NCBI GenBank assembly: GCA_002405445.1
Contig: DHLV01000168.1
Coordinates: 1-11,082, forward strand
Direction of reading: 5' to 3'
Origin: Flammeovirgaceae bacterium UBA4659
GTDB taxonomy: Bacteria; Bacteroidota; Bacteroidia; Cytophagales; Cyclobacteriaceae
Length of the DNA: 11,082 nucleotides
The translations under genes and the position numbers were made by a program. The notes under the pieces were generated by a model that saw only the letters and a program-made list of their open reading frames with translations, did no database searches and was not told the DNA's origin. Every line of letters begins with the position of its first letter. Position 1 is the stretch's first letter. This document shows, one piece after another, positions 7,234 through 11,082 of this stretch.

Positions 7234-7820
7234 TTCGGTCTGTACTTGTCAGTGGCATGGTATTGATTCTGTTGGGCTGCAACCGCAGCAACCTGGCATA
7301 CGATAAGCCATACTTTGACTTTGACAGTTTGGTGGCAGCACAAATCAAATTGATCGGCTTGTCTAAAGACTCTATCAGAAAGGTTTCGAATGTAGACGGC
7401 AATACTGATGTGTCTTATTTTTTGGCTGACACGGCAGCCATGCAACATGAACTGGAGGTTTTTCGTCAACTCGATGTCATCAACAAACCGTTGTTCAAGA
7501 GTAGCTATCCATTGGATGGGGATAAGAAAGATACCAAGAGTAACCTCCTTGTACGAACGTATCGATTCCGTAATACGGCTGACATTCTTTCACCTGTGCC
7601 CTACGTGCGAATTTTTTTCTTGAATGACGTTCAGCGATTAAGAAGAATTGAATCCACCTTTGCGCAGACAAATTTACTGTATGGCACCCATCGCAATTTG
7701 GTAATGGAATTTGATGATACCGGAGAAAGCGTGCGACTGAGGCGTTATACTGTTACCGGTTTTCAAAAAATGATTTTGAGCGACTCGGTAAAATTTTCGA
7801 TCGAGAGTAATGTTTATTGA
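7230..7820 (+). CDS. Putative lipoprotein of unknown function
   Basis: This 196-residue protein has a clear lipoprotein signal: hydrophobic residues 5-15 followed by the lipobox LLGC, with Cys17 as the lipidated residue. After processing it should sit on the outer face of the inner membrane or the inner face of the outer membrane. I do not recognise the mature part. It alternates charged and hydrophobic residues. Its C-terminal half looks beta-rich (LLVRTYRFRN, VPYVRIFFLNDVQRLRRIES, NLVMEFDDTG, VRLRRYTVTG), which suggests a small barrel or sandwich. Its ATG overlaps the gpmI stop in ATGA (7230-7233), so the two are almost certainly co-transcribed and translationally coupled. There is no evident biochemical link to glycolysis. 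The coupling may just give it steady expression. Confidence 0.87.
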   Translation: MIRSVLVSGMVLILLGCNRSNLAYDKPYFDFDSLVAAQIKLIGLSKDSIRKVSNVDGNTDVSYFLADTAAMQHELEVFRQLDVINKPLFKSSYPLDGDKKDTKSNLLVRTYRFRNTADILSPVPYVRIFFLNDVQRLRRIESTFAQTNLLYGTHRNLVMEFDDTGESVRLRRYTVTGFQKMILSDSVKFSIESNVY

Positions 7821-7839
7821 CATCAACAAAGGCAGGGTT

Positions 7840-7905
7840 ACCTCACCGCAGCCAAGCCCATCACTCAATGCAGGAACTCCTATGCCCTTTCTCGCGGGCG
7901 AGGGG
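7840..7905. repeat. Candidate interspersed REP-like repeat remnant with hairpin
   Basis: The spacer between the lipoprotein and ABC exporter genes contains an unusually C/G-rich, non-coding stretch that begins ACCTCACCGCAGCC (7840-7853) and ends CTCGCGGGCGAGGGG (7891-7905). The end folds as a hairpin: TTTCTCG (7888-7894), loop CGGG, CGAGGGG (7899-7905), with four Watson-Crick pairs and three G-U pairs. Starts like CCTCACC plus a CTC/GAGG hairpin recall intergenic repeats common in Bacteroidota genomes. Only one copy is in the window, so repeat status is unproven. It could also act as a terminator-like structure after the lipoprotein gene, although no T run follows. The rest of the spacer has only a weak promoter match, GTTG (7941-7944) with TATTTATT (7965-7972). 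Confidence 0.35.
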
Positions 7906-7979
7906 TCAGATCAGATGTGCAATCAGACGGAGGGTATCGGGTTGATTAAGGTGCAGCGGACATTTATTTATTCTTACAC

Positions 7980-9767
7980 ATGGCTAAAAGACAATTTTTG
8001 GAAGAGGGTGAGAAACGAAAGCTGAACAAGGAAGGCATTCAAAAACTCTGGGGCATTTTCAAGTTTATTTTGCCCTACCGCTGGACTTTTATTTTTGGTT
8101 TGGTAGCCCTTGGCTTATCCAGCGGAACGATCCTATCTTTTCCCTATCTGGCTGGGCAAATGCTGGATGTAGCCCAGGGAAAAAGTAATTTCATCTTTAC
8201 CAGTGTCGGGCAGGTTGGCGCAATTCTCATTGCCGTGCTGGCCATACAAAGCGTTTTTTCGTTCATCCGGGTATACACATTCACGCAAGTGAGCGAGCGG
8301 TCTTTGGCTGACCTGCGGCATGCCGTTTATTCAAAAATCATTTGGCTGCCGATGTCATTCTTTGACAGCCGCAGGGTGGGCGAACTTACCAGCAGACTTA
8401 CGTCAGATGTGGGCACGCTGCAAGATGTGTTTACGTTTACGCTTGCCGAGCTCTTGCGGCAAGTGCTCATCTTAGGCATCGGCATTCCGTTGATATTTTT
8501 TCTCACACCCAAGTTGGCTGTGTTCATGTTGCTCACCTTCCCCGTGCTGGTGGTCGCAGCATTGCTGTTCGGCAAGTTCATCAGAAAGATGTCGAAGAAG
8601 ACGCAAGACCAATTGGCGCAATCGAATGTGATTGTTGAAGAAACCTTTCAATCGGTAGGAGTAGTAAAGGCATTCACCAACGAGTTGTTTGAGATCTCGC
8701 GTTACAAAAAGTCTCTGCACGAAGTAGTATCTACCGCCATCCGCACAGCCAAGTACCGCGGGCTTTTTATTTCATTTACAATTCTTGCATTTTTTGGAGG
8801 CATTGTAGCCGTGGGGTGGTATGGCGCCTATCTGCTGCAGACTGACGTGATTTCGGTGGGCGAACTTTTTTCGTTTATTTTCTATACTTCTTTCATTGGG
8901 GCATCCATTGCCGGCCTGGGAGACATTTACAGTCAGATGCAGCGCTCCATCGGAGCGTCCGAGCGCATCCTCGAAATACTCGATAGTGCTGACGAGCGCC
9001 CGATGCCCAACGAACGGGTAAAGTTGGCCGGACATCTGCGTTTTGACCGTGTGTCATTTGAGTATCCGTCCCGGTCAGACTTTCCGGTATTGCGAAACAT
9101 CAGCCTTGACATTCGGCCTGGCGAAAAAATTGCCTTGGTAGGCGCCAGTGGAGCCGGGAAGTCGACTATCACCAGCCTTGTGATGCGTTTGTACAATGTG
9201 CAGAAGGGAACCCTTTATGCTGACAACAAACCCGTTGGAGATTACAACCTCAGCGCCTACCGCAACAACATAGGCATTGTACCGCAAGAGGTGATGCTGT
9301 TTGGCGGCACCATATTCGAGAACATTGCCTATGGAAAGCCGGGCGCCACCCAAGCAGAGGTGGTGGAAGCTGCGCAGCAAGCTAACGCATGGGAGTTCAT
9401 CAACAGCTTTCCTGACAAGTTGCAAACCGTAGTGGGCGACCGTGGCATCAAGCTCTCGGGGGGGCAAAGGCAGCGGGTGGCCATTGCGCGGGCTATTTTG
9501 AAGAACCCTTCCATCTTAATACTGGATGAAGCCACCAGCTCGTTGGATGCCGAATCAGAGCAACTGGTTCAGCAAGCATTGGAAAAACTGATGGAAAACC
9601 GAACCAGCATAGTGATTGCCCACCGCCTGAGTACGATCCGAAAAGTGGACCGGATTGTGGTCATTAAAGATGGAGAAATAGTAGAAAGCGGGTCGCACCG
9701 GCAACTGGTTGAAAATGAGCGGGGCATCTACAAAACCCTTCTTCAGTTGCAATTTCAGCCCACGTAA
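7980..9767 (+). CDS. ABC exporter half-transporter (MsbA/MDR-type, fused membrane and ATPase domains)
   Basis: This 595-residue protein carries one six-helix membrane domain (about 28-320) and one ATPase domain (about 350-595), so it should work as a homodimer in the inner membrane. It probably exports lipids, peptides or hydrophobic compounds. The membrane domain has the usual coupling sequence LPMSFFDSRRVGELTSRLTSDV (123-144). In the ATPase domain all motifs are intact: A-loop Tyr362 (FEYPSR), Walker A GASGAGKST (388-396), Q-loop Gln436 (VPQEVMLF), signature LSGGQ (492-496), Walker B ILILDE (512-517) with catalytic Glu517, D-loop SLD (521-523) and switch His548 (IAHRLST). No peptidase or other accessory domain is present. 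The substrate cannot be predicted; the generic MsbA/BmrA/Sav1866 type is all the sequence supports. The start MAKRQFLEEGEKRKLNKE gives a short charged cytoplasmic lead. It is separated by 159 bp from the lipoprotein gene and looks monocistronic. Confidence 0.95.
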   Translation: MAKRQFLEEGEKRKLNKEGIQKLWGIFKFILPYRWTFIFGLVALGLSSGTILSFPYLAGQMLDVAQGKSNFIFTSVGQVGAILIAVLAIQSVFSFIRVYTFTQVSERSLADLRHAVYSKIIWLPMSFFDSRRVGELTSRLTSDVGTLQDVFTFTLAELLRQVLILGIGIPLIFFLTPKLAVFMLLTFPVLVVAALLFGKFIRKMSKKTQDQLAQSNVIVEETFQSVGVVKAFTNELFEISRYKKSLHEVVSTAIRTAKYRGLFISFTILAFFGGIVAVGWYGAYLLQTDVISVGELFSFIFYTSFIGASIAGLGDIYSQMQRSIGASERILEILDSADERPMPNERVKLAGHLRFDRVSFEYPSRSDFPVLRNISLDIRPGEKIALVGASGAGKSTITSLVMRLYNVQKGTLYADNKPVGDYNLSAYRNNIGIVPQEVMLFGGTIFENIAYGKPGATQAEVVEAAQQANAWEFINSFPDKLQTVVGDRGIKLSGGQRQRVAIARAILKNPSILILDEATSSLDAESEQLVQQALEKLMENRTSIVIAHRLSTIRKVDRIVVIKDGEIVESGSHRQLVENERGIYKTLLQLQFQPT

Positions 9768-9790
9768 GAAATGTCCGGAATTCGGAATAT

Positions 9791-9827
9791 CCACCCGCCA
9801 GAAACAATGCTGGCTACTTTTGGGTGG
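9791..9827 (+). terminator. Hairpin after the ABC exporter gene, possible terminator
   Basis: GCCAG (9797-9801) pairs with CTGGC (9810-9814) across an eight-base loop, and TACTTTT follows. The flanking CCACCC (9791-9796) can also pair with GGGTGG (9822-9827), giving a longer stem with a seven-base bulge. It lies 24 bp after the exporter stop codon, a normal place for a terminator. The inner stem is short and the T run is only four long, so termination would be weak. Confidence 0.4.
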
Positions 9828-9862
9828 GTAAAATTTATCAACCAGTCGGCTGTTTTTACAGA

Positions 9863-9878
9863 TATATTTGTAGATTTG
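9863..9878 (+). promoter_or_regulatory. Tandem -7 promoter elements upstream of the TerC gene
   Basis: TATATTTG (9863-9870) is followed at once by TAGATTTG (9871-9878). Both match TAnnTTTG perfectly. Neither has an obvious TTTG at the -33 position. A third perfect match, TACTTTTG (9815-9822), overlaps the upstream hairpin. Transcripts from the tandem pair would have leaders of about 60-70 nt. I see no yybP-ykoY manganese riboswitch in this 179-bp spacer, although such switches often precede terC/alx genes elsewhere. Confidence 0.5.
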
Positions 9879-9946
9879 AATGTGAATAGTGGCTAAAATA
9901 GTGCTTTTGTGTCTTAATCTTGCTTTAATCTCACTTCCATTCAATT

Positions 9947-10969
9947 ATGTTGGCTTTGTCTTTGTTTGGTACAGAAATCAGTGAACAATCCGTTCTGTAC
10001 AGTGTGTTTGGTCTCATCATCGGCATCTTCCTGCTGATTGATTTGGGGTTCTTCAATAAGTCGGCACATAAAATCACCACCAAGTCTGCGCTTTACCAGT
10101 CAATTTTCTGGGTTACCGTAAGCACGATTTTCGGGTACTTCATCTATTTAGACGGACCCTACGAGGTTCGGATGGACGATGGAAAAATTCAGTCGATTTC
10201 GGGTTTGGTCGCCATGGTGGAGTATTTTACCGCATATCTCACCGAGTATGCGCTATCGGTCGATAATATTTTCGTGATCCTATTGATCCTGAAATACTTT
10301 CAGGTGAAGGAAGAGTATTTTCACCGCATTTTGTTCTGGGGTATTTTGGGTGCCGTAGTTTTCCGTGGGGCATTCATCTTTGCCGGTGCTTGGGTGGTAT
10401 CGCAATGGCACTGGGTGTTATACATCTTTGGGGTGTTTCTCATCTACTCCGGCATCAAAATTTACGTGGAAGAAAGCGATGAAAAGATCGATCCTGAAAA
10501 AAATCCGATTCTGAAGCTTTGCAGGAAATACTTGCCCATTACCAAAGACGATATGGGAGGAAAGTTTTTGTTGCGCCAAGAAGGCAAACTGATGTTTACC
10601 CCTTTGTTTTTAGTGATCGTGCTCATTGAGACTACCGACTTGATCTTTGCTGTCGATTCTATTCCGGCTGTTTTCGCCATTACCCAAAGTGAATTCTTGA
10701 TTTATACTTCCAATATTTTTGCGGTGATGGGTTTACGAGCCATGTTTTTTCTTTTGTCCGGCATTATCGACAAGTTTTACCTGCTGCAAAAAGGGCTTTC
10801 AATCATCCTGTTCTTCATTGGTGCAAAGATGCTACTTGAAATCATCCATGTGGAACTATCTCCTGTGCTGTCTTTTTCGGTCATCATTGCTACACTCACC
10901 CTTTCAATCATTTTTTCAATGTTGGTACCACGCAAAGCCGGCAATGAATCAGACGAAATCGCGAATTAG
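9947..10969 (+). CDS. TerC/Alx-family integral membrane protein
   Basis: This 340-residue protein has about eight or nine membrane segments and belongs to the TerC family. Family members include Alx and MeeF/MeeY-type proteins involved in Mn export and pH response, and TerC of tellurite resistance. The two family hallmarks are intact: EYALSVDNIFVILLI (100-114) with Asp106, and IETTDLIFAVDSIPAVFAI (227-245) with Asp231 and Asp237, followed by TSNIFAVMGLRAMFFLL (254-270). These acidic residues in opposed membrane segments are thought to bind the metal ion. A loop of about 20 residues (66-84) with DGPYEVRMDDGKIQ precedes the first motif. No other ter genes are nearby, so a housekeeping role in metal homeostasis or in metal loading of secreted proteins is likelier than tellurite resistance. 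The start at 9947 is the first in-frame Met before the first membrane segment. Confidence 0.93.
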   Translation: MLALSLFGTEISEQSVLYSVFGLIIGIFLLIDLGFFNKSAHKITTKSALYQSIFWVTVSTIFGYFIYLDGPYEVRMDDGKIQSISGLVAMVEYFTAYLTEYALSVDNIFVILLILKYFQVKEEYFHRILFWGILGAVVFRGAFIFAGAWVVSQWHWVLYIFGVFLIYSGIKIYVEESDEKIDPEKNPILKLCRKYLPITKDDMGGKFLLRQEGKLMFTPLFLVIVLIETTDLIFAVDSIPAVFAITQSEFLIYTSNIFAVMGLRAMFFLLSGIIDKFYLLQKGLSIILFFIGAKMLLEIIHVELSPVLSFSVIIATLTLSIIFSMLVPRKAGNESDEIAN

Positions 10970-11014
10970 AGTTCAGCAAAAAAATTACCGGGCAAAATTT
11001 TAAACATAAATGAC

Positions 11015-11036
11015 AGCTTTAAAAACCGTTAAAGCT
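11015..11036. repeat. Perfect 8-bp inverted repeat downstream of the TerC gene
   Basis: AGCTTTAA (11015-11022) and TTAAAGCT (11029-11036) are exact reverse complements around the six-base loop AAACCG. It lies 46 bp after the TerC stop codon, so it could be a weak transcription end. The stem is AT-rich and no T run follows on the plus strand, which argues against a classical terminator. The remaining AT-rich tail to 11082 shows nothing else. Confidence 0.35.
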
Positions 11037-11082
11037 ACGAAATGATATAAAATGAAAGTATAGCATAGAATACAGAAACAAA

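Noticed and set aside
6792..7469. 225-residue minus-strand open frame
   Set aside because: It is antisense to the well-supported gpmI and lipoprotein genes, and its sequence resembles no protein family.
9555..9944. 129-residue minus-strand open frame spanning the exporter end and the TerC spacer
   Set aside because: It is half antisense to the ABC domain and half in an AT-rich promoter region with no recognisable motif.
9768..9946. yybP-ykoY manganese riboswitch upstream of the TerC gene
   Set aside because: I looked for the GGGGAGUAG-like and conserved loop sequences of this riboswitch and did not see them. The spacer is AT-rich with only a bulged hairpin.
1..11082. Defence island, mobile element or secondary-metabolite cluster
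   Set aside because: No nuclease, transposase, integrase, toxin-antitoxin pair, CRISPR repeats or synthase genes are visible. The genes fit ordinary chromosomal functions.

Overview
The window looks like an ordinary chromosomal stretch of a Bacteroidota bacterium, most likely a Cytophagales-type one. The evidence is good to perfect matches to the Bacteroidota -7 promoter element TAnnTTTG, start codons mostly without a Shine-Dalgarno sequence, moderate GC content that falls in the intergenic regions, and the general character of the proteins. The genus is an inference. I see no rRNA, tRNA, CRISPR array, insertion sequence, integrase or phage gene.

Layout from left to right. A MarR-family regulator, cut by the left edge, is transcribed leftwards. 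An 18-bp perfect palindrome upstream of its start is probably its operator. Next comes a rightward three-gene cluster: a secreted penicillin-acylase-type Ntn hydrolase, a large multipass membrane protein I cannot name, and a DUF2214-type small membrane protein. The gaps are 16 bp and then an 11-bp overlap. A leftward gene converges on this cluster and encodes a membrane-anchored coiled-coil protein ending in a helix-hairpin-helix domain. Divergent from it is gpmI, the cofactor-independent phosphoglycerate mutase of glycolysis, with a 4-base overlap to a gene for an unrecognised lipoprotein. A 159-bp spacer holding a repeat-like, hairpin-forming stretch leads to a homodimer-type ABC exporter. 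The last gene is a TerC/Alx-family membrane protein with tandem perfect -7 promoter motifs upstream. An AT-rich tail with a small perfect inverted repeat closes the window.

How the genes work together. Only gpmI has a precise biochemical role. The acylase cluster looks like a secreted or periplasmic amide hydrolase with two inner-membrane partners of unknown job. The ABC exporter and the TerC protein appear to be independent transcription units for envelope transport and metal homeostasis. I did not find a convincing new multi-gene system. The points most worth a second look are the acylase with its two membrane partners, the coiled-coil/HhH membrane protein, the MarR operator, and the gpmI-linked lipoprotein.
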